Positions 1 through 8,403 of a stretch of DNA of 64,000 nt are shown here, one piece after another. Position 1 is the stretch's first letter; every line of letters begins with the position of its first letter. The translations under genes and the position numbers were made by a program. Under the pieces are notes generated by a model, which was given only the letters and a program-made list of their open reading frames with translations, did not search any database and was not told the DNA's origin. The stretch spans positions 496,001 to 560,000 of the forward strand of contig CP150563.1 of assembly GCA_049487715.1 (NCBI GenBank). Direction: 5' to 3'. The DNA is from Pycnococcus provasolii. Lineage: Eukaryota; Chlorophyta; Pseudoscourfieldiophyceae; Pseudoscourfieldiales.

Positions 1-897
1 AGGCCATGAACAGCAAATGAGTTGGATATGGGAATACGGGAGGAGGCCTCGAGCTTAGTCTAAGCTTGTCCTTGGGGCCCACCCACCCACCGCCCACTGA
101 GGGTTAAATTATCCTTGCACCCGCTAGTGGGGGCTTGGTCGGGCGGGAACTTTGGTGAAGCCAAGCCCTTGGGGGGGGGGGGCAAAGAGTGAAATTAGAT
201 CTAACTTTGGTCGGGGGAACTGGTCGGAGAGTGAATTCTCCCTCTGGACCTTTGGGCCTCGTGGGCGTAGGGCTTGGCTTCAACCCTGGCCCGCGTCTCG
301 ACCAAGCTTTCCAATATCCGTAGCGGGTGCAAGGAGAACCGAGGGGCCCTTCCTACATCCTACCCGAGGCCCGAGGGATCAGCGGAGACTTCAGGCGAGG
401 TTTTCAGGCGCGGAGGATTCCCCACTCCTCATTCATTCTTCCTGGTTCATGGTGAAAGGGAGCCTCTTCTGGTTCTACTGTATCGTAGACTCTCTTGATC
501 TAAAATTGTGTACCCGGTACTCGTTTGGTTTGCACTGGTTGAATTCCACCGGCTGTTTCTTGCAGGTCTAATAAAGCAGTTGGGATGCTCGTCAAGGCGA
601 GTTGGACCCTCTCCAACCACGGGTCCACGGACTCGTCAAGGCGGGCTCCTCTACCTGGCTCCTCTTGGACTTTCGTCAGTACTACGGGTAGGCGAAAGGC
701 GCACCCCCGGGCTGCCGGGGGGGGGCTCGGCCTAACCCTATCGTAGCCCTAACCCTAAGCTAGTTTGAAAACCCTATCGTGACGCCCCGCACCCCCCTCC
801 CTCTTCAGGAGAGCCTCGGCACCTGCTCGGGACCCGCCATACCGTATCATTTCAAGAAGTCAACGCCCCCCTCTAACGCCTTCGTGAACTCGGAACT
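1..897. other. Intergenic, repeat-like leader region
   Basis: I see no convincing gene here. The open frames lack an ATG start or coding-like composition. The stretch holds a G12 run near 170-182, repeated words built on CTTTGGT and GTCGGG, and degenerate telomere-type words (CCTAACCCTATCGTAGCCC) near 730-760. The last 100 bases before the ATG at 898 are presumably the promoter and leader of the next gene. Confidence 0.5.
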
Positions 898-3800
898 ATG
901 TCGTACGCGCACGCGCTCGCGGGTGCGGATGCCCTTTTAAGAATTAACGCGCGCACGTCGGAACTGCTCACGCAACTACATATATCGTCGTCGCGATCAG
1001 ACCTGTACGGCTCGGAAAATTCTTTGAGAACGTCCGCACTCGCGAGACTTGCGGCCGTCGTTCCCGCCATAGAAACGAGAAAACAGTCCTTCCTTTCCAA
1101 CTACGAAAGGTCGAAACTTGAACTCGAGTCGAGATTCGCGCACATGAACGAGGCGGCGGCTCACGTCAACTACGGCGCGATGAACGGCCAGCGCGATGCC
1201 AAACAAACTAGGGCTAAGAGGAGATTCCAGCAAGCTGCATCGGCAGCTGCCATCATCAACACCTTAGACGAAGATGCGGCGAACACTGTCGGCTACAACG
1301 CAGTCGACGCGCCAACGACGCCCGAACAGGGCAACGAAAGTAACGCTACGAAGGCGGCCGATGGGAGAAGGCCGAGGTCAGCGGCGTCGCCACAGCCGCA
1401 AGCGAAGTCGGAAGGCGAAGTGCTCGCTGGGACACTGCGCGCTGTGGGTGGCGACGGTGCACAGGCGGCACTGGAACATATGGAAGAGCATAACGACCAG
1501 GACAAAAACAACGTCGAACTCGGTGACGAAGAAGTCTGGGCGACACCACGGCCACCGCCAAGGACCACGTTGCAGCGCGTCGCGTACCTGCTTTCTCCGC
1601 GTACAAGAGGCACCTGCGACGCCTGTGACGCCGCGCACGACGCTAGTGTGCGTGCGGCTGCGACAGCGAAAGAGGCGCGCGACGATGCCGCGGCGAAGGA
1701 ACGGGGCGCAGAGCGCGACGAGGCGTACCGCAAACACCTCGAGGAAACCATGGAAAAGCATTTTCAGCAGCAAGACGAGACACAGGAGCACGAGCAAGAC
1801 GAGCGCGCGGTCCTCACTCCTCTCGAGCTTCGCGACGCGCACGCGCATGCTGCGGAGGCTGCAAAGCTTAGCGCGGACATTGCAAGTGCGAGGAAGGCAA
1901 CGGCGGCATCCGCTCTGGCCACGTCGACGTCGGCGAGACTCGCGTGCACAGAGGCGGCACAGGCCCGAGACAGTGCGCTAACGGCGAGTGCCGCCCGGCT
2001 CGCCGCTGCGCTCAGCGCGGCGGCGGCGGCGAGCGACGCAAGCGCGCGACGGCTTGCTGCTCGACGCGCGGAGCTGCAAAATGCGCAAAGTCAGCTGCGT
2101 GCCCCTCTCGCTTCCGCACGTGCCGAGGAGGGTCCTCCTACCGAAGGCGCATCCGGCCCACCTGGTGAGGCGGAGGGCGCCGTGCACTGCGCCGCCATAT
2201 CTCTCGATGCCATTCACGAGAATTGGCGAGGATATGTGGAGGCAGCTTGGCGCGCGCGACTGTTCGACGGCGGTGACGGCGATGATGGAGTGCGAGCCGA
2301 TGCGTCGTGCCAGAGACTACAGGAGCGATCGGTGGAGTTGGCACGTCTCAACGTGGTACTTCGGCGTGCGCAAAGAAAGGCTCTGGCGGCTCGCACGTTG
2401 ATTGGCGAGCACGCGAGCCGCGCCACGGCATCGGATGCGCTCGACATGCACGTCGGCACGGGAGGGGGTGCGATGGAAGGTGCTTGTGGTGCACTAGTTG
2501 GCCTACATGCGCGCGAGGACGTGATGCAGGCTTGCATGCCACCGCACAGTATACCATCGGCCGCCGCGTCGGTTGCCATGGCGGCTTTCGGGGCGTTTTC
2601 TGAACATCCCGTCGCCGTCTCGTGTGGCGATACGTTCGTCCACGCGGCGCGCGCATGCAGCGAAGCGGCGGATGATGCCCTGTCAGCTCGTGCTCACGTG
2701 ATTGCTGCGGAATTCCAGGCGAGCGCGCTGCGCTCAATTTCGTGGGCAACGGCGTTTCGCGCGGGATGTCGCCTCGAGGCGGCAACGGAGGCGAGCAGGC
2801 GTGCAGATGCCTTTCTCGAGGTAAACGAGCATGGTCATGCAAACATGTGGGACAAGCGCGCCATCGCACTGCGCCGTGAGGCGCGGGACGACCGTCAGCT
2901 TGAAATGCAGCTCATCGAGCGTGCCGGGGTAGCGACGAAGGACGCGATGGCTGCTCGCGCGGATGCCAAGGCGGCTGAGTATGCGGCAGCCTCGACGAAG
3001 AATACGGCGACCGTGGCACGTGCTGCACTGCTGGAGTACGGCCGAACGATCGTCGCGCACGTGAAGCGCCTGCAGCATGGCGGCTTAGACGCGCATCGCA
3101 TTGCGCTCGCGTCGGAGGAAGTGTTCCGTGCCGCGGTGTCATCGGCGGTTGCCGCATTCGTGCCGCCGAGCGGCAGCTTCGTTGACACTCCCACGCCGCA
3201 CCTTGCGGAGTCAGTCGTACATGCCGCCCTCGGCAGTGCATCGCTCGAGGAGTATGTCAAGGCTATTCGAGCGCTCGCGTGCGAGGAAGAGCTGCGTCGC
3301 CATCACTTGCTGCAGCTCACCGCGGACGTTGCCGAATGGCTTGAGGTGAGCCAAACGGCGGCTCGCGCTCACGCCGATTCGGCAAATGCCCTGCGAAGCG
3401 CACTCTGCGTCGCTTTCGAGCCTCCTCTGGGTACCAACGTTGCGTCGCGCATCTGCGGTGATTGGGAAGCGCTTGAGCCACGGAGAAAAATCGTCGACGA
3501 CGGTTGCTTCTTTCACGACTCGGCTGGATGGTCTCCGCATCCAGCGCCCGTTGCACGTCTGCTCGAGGACCTTTCGCGTGGCGAGGTGGCGCTGGTGACG
3601 TGCACGATCGACGTCGCGCTCGTTCCGCAGGAGGGATGCGATCCGGATGCATTTGGTGTCGCCGGGCCCGTCGGGACGACCGCTGAACACGTGAGTGCTA
3701 CCATGGCCGTGCCACCTATGGCTGAGGCAAGCGAGATACCTCCGGTACCGCCGCCGAAGTTGCTTGCCGAGGCGGCTGCAAAGGTGCTCGCGGAGGTGCA

Positions 3801-5559
3801 CAAGGCTGCCGGCGTTTCTCCAAGTCACGTGAGCGTGTGGCTGCAGTCGGTTGCGCTGCTGAACCGTAAGCTTGCCGATGGCGCTTGGGACAAGTCTGTG
3901 CCCGCAAATGCGGACGTTGGGAGCTTCGTGATCAACTTCGAGATTCGATCATCGTCGTCGCCTGACAACAACTCAGGTGCAGAAGAACTCAATCAGAAGC
4001 AGAAGCAGAAGCAGAAGCAGAAATCTGCCACGCCAGTTGCACCGCTTTCGGCAACGGACGCGGCAAATCAGCTGTTGGCGAAGCTGACGCCTAAGCTGAT
4101 GGACGGATCGCTCGGCGATGCCTCGAGCATCTTCTGCTGGAAAAAGGCGAAGGCGAAACCGGCGAAACCATCTGCGCCGGGGCTGTCCAGCGCGAAGAAG
4201 AAGAAACAAGAAAAGGATGCCGAGTCAGGTGCCAGCAAGCTTCCGCCCGTTCGTTTTCGAGTGCTGTCGCTGCGTGCCAAGAAGATGCCGGTGGAAGCGT
4301 GGGCGTCAGCCCGGTGGGCGTACACGCGCGCATTTGTCTCGGTGGCACAGGCACGCTTCGTCGGCCTCGGCGGGACAGCTTCCAGAGACCACGCGGGACT
4401 CTTCCCGATGTCGGCGGGACATGCCAGGTTGAATGCCAAGCACGCCCTTCATGTGGGAATCGTGGAAGAGGATATTCGGGCGGATCGTGCGCGCATGAGG
4501 TCCGATGCCGCGGCGTGCATGCTCTCCATACTTCGCGGCGTGTCAGCCTTGGAGGCTTCCGCGACGAAGACAAGGTTAGAGCATGCGGCGAAGATGGCAG
4601 GCTTGGTGAGATCTCACGCTGTGCACGCCGCCTTGGCGAAACATCGCCACGAGCAGCAGCGTGCAGATGTGGCGCCAGGTGCTGCGCCCCGTCCACAATC
4701 TGCTGCTGCGCCCGCAGATGTAGTAGGAGGTGCGTGGCGTAAGGCGATTCTTCGAAGCAAGTCAAAGCTGGATGCTCTTGCCAATGAATTTGGGTATCAG
4801 GCGGAGCTGCTGAGAAAGGAGTGTGCAGGCGAGGGCATCTGCGAGCTGACTGACGACGATGATGTTGCGGATGCCGCTTTGGATGAAATTTTGGATGACA
4901 TTTGCGTCGAGGAGGAGGAGGAGGAGGACATGGAGGAGACGAAGGCTGCTGGAGGAGATAAAGGCGGCGTCGTCGACGACGACGCCTTTGGCGTGGGTGC
5001 CGCAAAAGATGTCGCGGCGTCATGCGAGGATATGAGGCATCGCCTTGAGATGCAAGCTTGCGACGCGCATCGTGACGCTGAGGTGGCATCCTGGCATTTG
5101 GCTGCAAGCCTTCCAGATGTTGATCCTTCCGCGAGTCCAGAGCACGAGGAGAATGATTTACTCACCCTTGAGACGTTGGTAACTTCCGCCGTTGCCGCGG
5201 CGGAGGATGGCACCTTGAGCGCGGCACGTGCTGCGCAGGCGCATGCCGCTGCCAAGGCGCGTGCGGATGCCGCGGCAGCGGAGTCCAAGGCGCTTGCGGG
5301 AGCTTTGAGGTTTGTGCAGGCTGAGAAGAGAGAGCTGAAAGCCTTGTCGCAACGCATCCCGAAGGATGCGAAGGACGCTGAGGGGATGCAAAATCTCCAG
5401 CGCTTTGAGGATGTCGTTGCGAGGATCGCCGGTGCTGCGAAGGCGGGAAGGGGGAAGGGGGAGCGGCAGGAGGAGGCTCTTCCTCCGCTAGCTCTGTTGG
5501 AGGAGGTGGAATCTCCAATAAGAAGAAGGGCCTCTTATGATAACTTTAAACTTGTGTAA
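898..5559 (+). CDS. Large Ala-rich coiled-coil protein, unknown function
   Basis: Uninterrupted 1553-residue frame starting at a real ATG. The protein is very rich in Ala, Glu, Arg and Asp, with long helical stretches predicted to form coiled coils (for example the AAATAKEARDDAAAKERGAE region near residue 255 and the Ala-rich segment near residues 315-400). A short Gln-Lys repeat (QKQKQKQK) lies near residue 1040, a Lys-rich basic patch near 1080-1105, and a Glu-rich acidic patch near 1340. I see no signal peptide, membrane segment or catalytic motif. GC-biased third positions throughout argue for real coding. The composition suggests a structural or scaffold protein such as a cytoskeletal or flagellar component, but that is inference. 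I do not recognise the family. Confidence 0.85.
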   Translation: MSYAHALAGADALLRINARTSELLTQLHISSSRSDLYGSENSLRTSALARLAAVVPAIETRKQSFLSNYERSKLELESRFAHMNEAAAHVNYGAMNGQRDAKQTRAKRRFQQAASAAAIINTLDEDAANTVGYNAVDAPTTPEQGNESNATKAADGRRPRSAASPQPQAKSEGEVLAGTLRAVGGDGAQAALEHMEEHNDQDKNNVELGDEEVWATPRPPPRTTLQRVAYLLSPRTRGTCDACDAAHDASVRAAATAKEARDDAAAKERGAERDEAYRKHLEETMEKHFQQQDETQEHEQDERAVLTPLELRDAHAHAAEAAKLSADIASARKATAASALATSTSARLACTEAAQARDSALTASAARLAAALSAAAAASDASARRLAARRAELQNAQSQLRAPLASARAEEGPPTEGASGPPGEAEGAVHCAAISLDAIHENWRGYVEAAWRARLFDGGDGDDGVRADASCQRLQERSVELARLNVVLRRAQRKALAARTLIGEHASRATASDALDMHVGTGGGAMEGACGALVGLHAREDVMQACMPPHSIPSAAASVAMAAFGAFSEHPVAVSCGDTFVHAARACSEAADDALSARAHVIAAEFQASALRSISWATAFRAGCRLEAATEASRRADAFLEVNEHGHANMWDKRAIALRREARDDRQLEMQLIERAGVATKDAMAARADAKAAEYAAASTKNTATVARAALLEYGRTIVAHVKRLQHGGLDAHRIALASEEVFRAAVSSAVAAFVPPSGSFVDTPTPHLAESVVHAALGSASLEEYVKAIRALACEEELRRHHLLQLTADVAEWLEVSQTAARAHADSANALRSALCVAFEPPLGTNVASRICGDWEALEPRRKIVDDGCFFHDSAGWSPHPAPVARLLEDLSRGEVALVTCTIDVALVPQEGCDPDAFGVAGPVGTTAEHVSATMAVPPMAEASEIPPVPPPKLLAEAAAKVLAEVHKAAGVSPSHVSVWLQSVALLNRKLADGAWDKSVPANADVGSFVINFEIRSSSSPDNNSGAEELNQKQKQKQKQKSATPVAPLSATDAANQLLAKLTPKLMDGSLGDASSIFCWKKAKAKPAKPSAPGLSSAKKKKQEKDAESGASKLPPVRFRVLSLRAKKMPVEAWASARWAYTRAFVSVAQARFVGLGGTASRDHAGLFPMSAGHARLNAKHALHVGIVEEDIRADRARMRSDAAACMLSILRGVSALEASATKTRLEHAAKMAGLVRSHAVHAALAKHRHEQQRADVAPGAAPRPQSAAAPADVVGGAWRKAILRSKSKLDALANEFGYQAELLRKECAGEGICELTDDDDVADAALDEILDDICVEEEEEEDMEETKAAGGDKGGVVDDDAFGVGAAKDVAASCEDMRHRLEMQACDAHRDAEVASWHLAASLPDVDPSASPEHEENDLLTLETLVTSAVAAAEDGTLSAARAAQAHAAAKARADAAAAESKALAGALRFVQAEKRELKALSQRIPKDAKDAEGMQNLQRFEDVVARIAGAAKAGRGKGERQEEALPPLALLEEVESPIRRRASYDNFKLV

Positions 5560-5765
5560 ATTCTAAAGTGTAAAGTGTGTATGTGCATTATTTGTACGTA
5601 TGATAGTTACTGTGCAAATAAGTTGGTTCATTACTTGGCCTTCTACTACATGAGTAGCTCTCTGTCTCTGTCTCATCTTTCACTCTCTCTTTTGATCTCA
5701 ACTCGCTCGTTTCCACCCATCCAGTCATCCACGTGAAGCACTCACTCCTCTCGTCGCCTCATTGA

Positions 5766-6785
5766 CTAATCTTTCTTCACCTGCTTCCACCCTCGCGGAA
5801 CATGAAAGCGTGCTCCATGTATATCTCCCTGCGCTACTCCGCGCGCGTTGAGATCAGGCGAAGTCGAGAGCAAATAGGCACCGTGTTCGGCGTCCTCGTG
5901 ATCGCATTCCCAGAACGCCTCAGCATTCTGGTCGTCCTTCTTTTGAAAATATCGCTTCGGGCACTCGCCTAAGGAGATGTGCGTGATGAACGTGGCGACA
6001 TCATCTTTTTTGCACGGAAAGCTCTGTAGGCTCTCTTTCCACGTCGGCGTCACAAGCGGCTCGATGAGCTTCCAGATCGTATTGGTCACATCAAGCTTTT
6101 GCAAGACAATCTTTGCTGCACATGCGGTCATCAAAGCAATGCGATGCGCCTCGAGCACCTCCTTTTCCTCTTTTTTGCAGAGACTCCACATCGTCCACCA
6201 ATCTCCGCAACCCATGCACAGCTGCGGCACACGGTACTTATCGGCGCGTGCGAGAAGACATGGCATCTCCTCCAAACAGTCTTCATCATCATCATCTTCA
6301 GGCACGGCAACGCCACGTTTACGCAACGCTGTGCGTAATGCGACCTGCTCGACGCAAAATTGCTGTAGCCACTCAAAGATTGACCGCGCGGGTCGTTTCG
6401 TTCCGTCCGTTAGCATCACTTCCATCACGTGTGTCGTCGTCGTTCCTGATGACCCTTCTTCGTCAAAAACGGATTGTTGAAAAGTCGTCATGATTAGTGT
6501 GCGTGTAGTACTCACACCCGAAGCACCAGCACCAGCACTAGCACCAGCATCCGTAGCGGCGGAGGTTGGGTCATCATCGTCATGAGCTGGTTTGAGCAAG
6601 GAGCGACGCGCGCGACCCGCCAGCACTTCGTCGCATACCTCGTCAAGAAGGGCTTGCTGTTGCGCACGCGAAAGAGACGACGACGCCGCACGAGAAGCAC
6701 CAGCAGAAGCACCAGCGCCAGCACCAGCAGGAGGAGGAGGGGAGTCTGCTGTGAGGTCAATGACGTCGTTCGAAACGGGTGACAT
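5766..6785 (-). CDS. Unknown protein with N-terminal SUMO-interaction-like motif
   Basis: 339 residues if started at the ATG at 6785. The frame stays open upstream, but that part has no coding character. The protein begins MSPVSNDVIDLTADSPPPP. VIDLTADS is a textbook hydrophobic-plus-acidic SUMO-interacting motif (seen in sequence; the function is inferred from such motifs in other proteins). A Gly/Ala/Ser-rich low-complexity linker follows, then an acidic cluster (EDDDDEDCLEE), then a Cys/Trp-rich part with CMGCGDWWTMWSLC that might bind metal. The C-terminal third has no recognisable domain. It is convergent with the long coiled-coil gene to its left, with a spacer of about 200 bases. The upstream region holds the ATTGGGG and TTTTTTGAGAT words also found before the next gene. 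Confidence 0.8.
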   Translation of the reverse strand: MSPVSNDVIDLTADSPPPPAGAGAGASAGASRAASSSLSRAQQQALLDEVCDEVLAGRARRSLLKPAHDDDDPTSAATDAGASAGAGASGVSTTRTLIMTTFQQSVFDEEGSSGTTTTHVMEVMLTDGTKRPARSIFEWLQQFCVEQVALRTALRKRGVAVPEDDDDEDCLEEMPCLLARADKYRVPQLCMGCGDWWTMWSLCKKEEKEVLEAHRIALMTACAAKIVLQKLDVTNTIWKLIEPLVTPTWKESLQSFPCKKDDVATFITHISLGECPKRYFQKKDDQNAEAFWECDHEDAEHGAYLLSTSPDLNARGVAQGDIHGARFHVPRGWKQVKKD

Positions 6786-6864
6786 AGATTCGAAGGAGTG
6801 AGGGAGGGAGTCAGTAGTGAGGAGACCACGACTACCCAAGACGTGTCGTCTCAAAAATTTGCTT

Positions 6865-6894
6865 ATCTCAAAAAAAGCACCCCCAAACCCCAAT
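6865..6894 (-). promoter_or_regulatory. Putative promoter words upstream of the 6785 start
   Basis: On the minus strand, ATTGGGG (6888-6894) precedes TTTTTTGAGAT (6865-6875), about 80-110 bases before the chosen ATG. The same pair in the same order lies before the transporter gene (8247-8270). A role in transcription is inference. Confidence 0.25.
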
Positions 6895-7081
6895 TCTCTA
6901 CATTTTCTCGATTCTCGCTCGAAGTTCGCGCAGCAGGCCTTCATGGAGGCGGAGCAGATTGGCGCATCTTTCGCAGCGTAGACATGGTGCACCCGTACTT
7001 GTGAATGGTGTGGTGATGAATGGACCGCCGGACGAAGCAAGTCATCAACCACATTCATTCATTCTGTTACTGAATGACAAA

Positions 7082-8170
7082 TCACATACATGTATCTACT
7101 TCTTCTCCGTTGTCGCCTTCAATGACACCGGCAGCAACGATTCGGGCTTCTCCACCACCACCACCACCACCACCACCACTCTTCTCAGCAATTTTTAAGT
7201 GCGTGTAATACACAATTCCAGCCATCGCCATCACCAGCCCGAGCGCCTTCTTCGAGTTGAGATCGTCGCCGTACAGCACCACTCCTCCAGCCAAGATCAA
7301 CACCGTCTTCAGGTGCCCAGCAACGTTGTATGTTAGAGTTGACGTCACGCCGATGAAGAGAAACGTGCTCAGGCTGACGAGAACGCCTAGCACGGTGGAG
7401 CAGAAGATCGCCATCATACAACCAAACGTGAGAGGAAAGCCGAGAACAGTCTTCTCACTTGGAATGCTGCCGCTCATGACGTCACCCATCCCGCTCGGTT
7501 CGAGCAGGGGAATCAAAACGAGCATCGTGACGAACGCAATTGGTGTGTACTCGTGCAGCAGCTGCATCGAGCTTGCGTGCAACTCCTTCTGCTTGGATCC
7601 CGCCCAAATCTGGTACAGCGCGGTGATGACCACGCATCCGAATGCGACGGAGAATCCGTATGTCGTCACGGAGACGTCCGAGACGGACGCGGCGGCAACT
7701 CCCACGCACAGGAGGGCGACGGCGAGTTTGACGCGTGTGGATTGCGTGACGCCGTGGAGGAAGTATTGCATTAGCACGACGGTGGGTGCGACGAGAATTT
7801 TCGCCAACTGATAGAATCCCACGCTGTTCACGTCGAGGCTCCAATTTCCAAACACGACGTAACCAACGAATGCGAGCGCGAGCGTCCACGTCCTGCTTGC
7901 TGGTATGCGCTTCGGCACGAAGAATGCGATGCCCTTCATCGCGAAGATGCGCATCGTGATTGCCGTCGCGAGCGTGTGTATGCACGTGAGCGTGATGGGG
8001 AAGTGGAATTCGTACGTCTGGAACACCGCCTTGTTTGCTAAAACGACGCCTGTCGCTGATCCGAGGTTCATTATGCCGTACAGGATCGTCAGCACCAACA
8101 CTTTGTTCGGCGGCTGTAATAACGCAGACTCCGGGCTGTTGTTGTTGCCATCGTCGCTCTTCATCTTCAT
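7082..8170 (-). CDS. TPT/DMT-family nucleotide-sugar or triose-phosphate transporter-like protein
   Basis: 362 residues from the ATG at 8170. The frame stays open upstream without a better ATG. About ten hydrophobic segments form a drug/metabolite-transporter fold. The segment GVTSTLTYNVAGHLKTVLIL near residues 270-290 matches the conserved late-helix signature of the TPT family, especially the Golgi UDP-sugar transporter subfamily (SLC35E-like, plant URGT/UXT). No long plastid transit peptide is present, which favours a Golgi or ER location over the plastid envelope. The C-terminal tail contains a Gly9 run encoded by a CCA-type microsatellite, which may vary in length. Expected role: exchange of a nucleotide sugar for a nucleotide monophosphate to supply the glycosyltransferases of the secretory pathway. 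The substrate cannot be read from sequence. Confidence 0.88.
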   Translation of the reverse strand: MKMKSDDGNNNSPESALLQPPNKVLVLTILYGIMNLGSATGVVLANKAVFQTYEFHFPITLTCIHTLATAITMRIFAMKGIAFFVPKRIPASRTWTLALAFVGYVVFGNWSLDVNSVGFYQLAKILVAPTVVLMQYFLHGVTQSTRVKLAVALLCVGVAAASVSDVSVTTYGFSVAFGCVVITALYQIWAGSKQKELHASSMQLLHEYTPIAFVTMLVLIPLLEPSGMGDVMSGSIPSEKTVLGFPLTFGCMMAIFCSTVLGVLVSLSTFLFIGVTSTLTYNVAGHLKTVLILAGGVVLYGDDLNSKKALGLVMAMAGIVYYTHLKIAEKSGGGGGGGGGEARIVAAGVIEGDNGEEVDTCM

Positions 8171-8246
8171 GAATGAAATGATGTAGAAGTAAATGATAAA
8201 TGAAAAAAACGCCCTAACAATAGCCCTAGGAAGGAGAACCAAATCG

Positions 8247-8270
8247 ATCTCAAAAAATCCACCCCCCAAT
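8247..8270 (-). promoter_or_regulatory. Putative promoter words upstream of the transporter gene
   Basis: On the minus strand, ATTGGGG (8264-8270) lies just before TTTTTTGAGAT (8247-8257), 77-100 bases upstream of the ATG. This repeats the arrangement seen before the 6785 start. Regulatory function is inferred only. Confidence 0.25.
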
Positions 8271-8403
8271 TTTTGAAATAACATTGTGTTGCCAAGGTGT
8301 TGCACGCAAGTTTTTACAGTGTACTCTCTAAGTTACTGTGCCGGGTACTTGCTCCATTAAAAAATATATATAAAAACACAAATTACACATTTTAAAAAGT
8401 CAT

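Noticed and set aside
152-571. Open frame in the leader region.
   Set aside because: It starts with a non-ATG codon, runs through a G12 tract, and has no coding bias or domain.
1293-1981. Overlapping antisense and out-of-frame ORFs inside the long coiled-coil gene.
   Set aside because: Long shadow frames are expected in GC-rich Ala/Arg coding sequence, and they are poor in protein-like composition.
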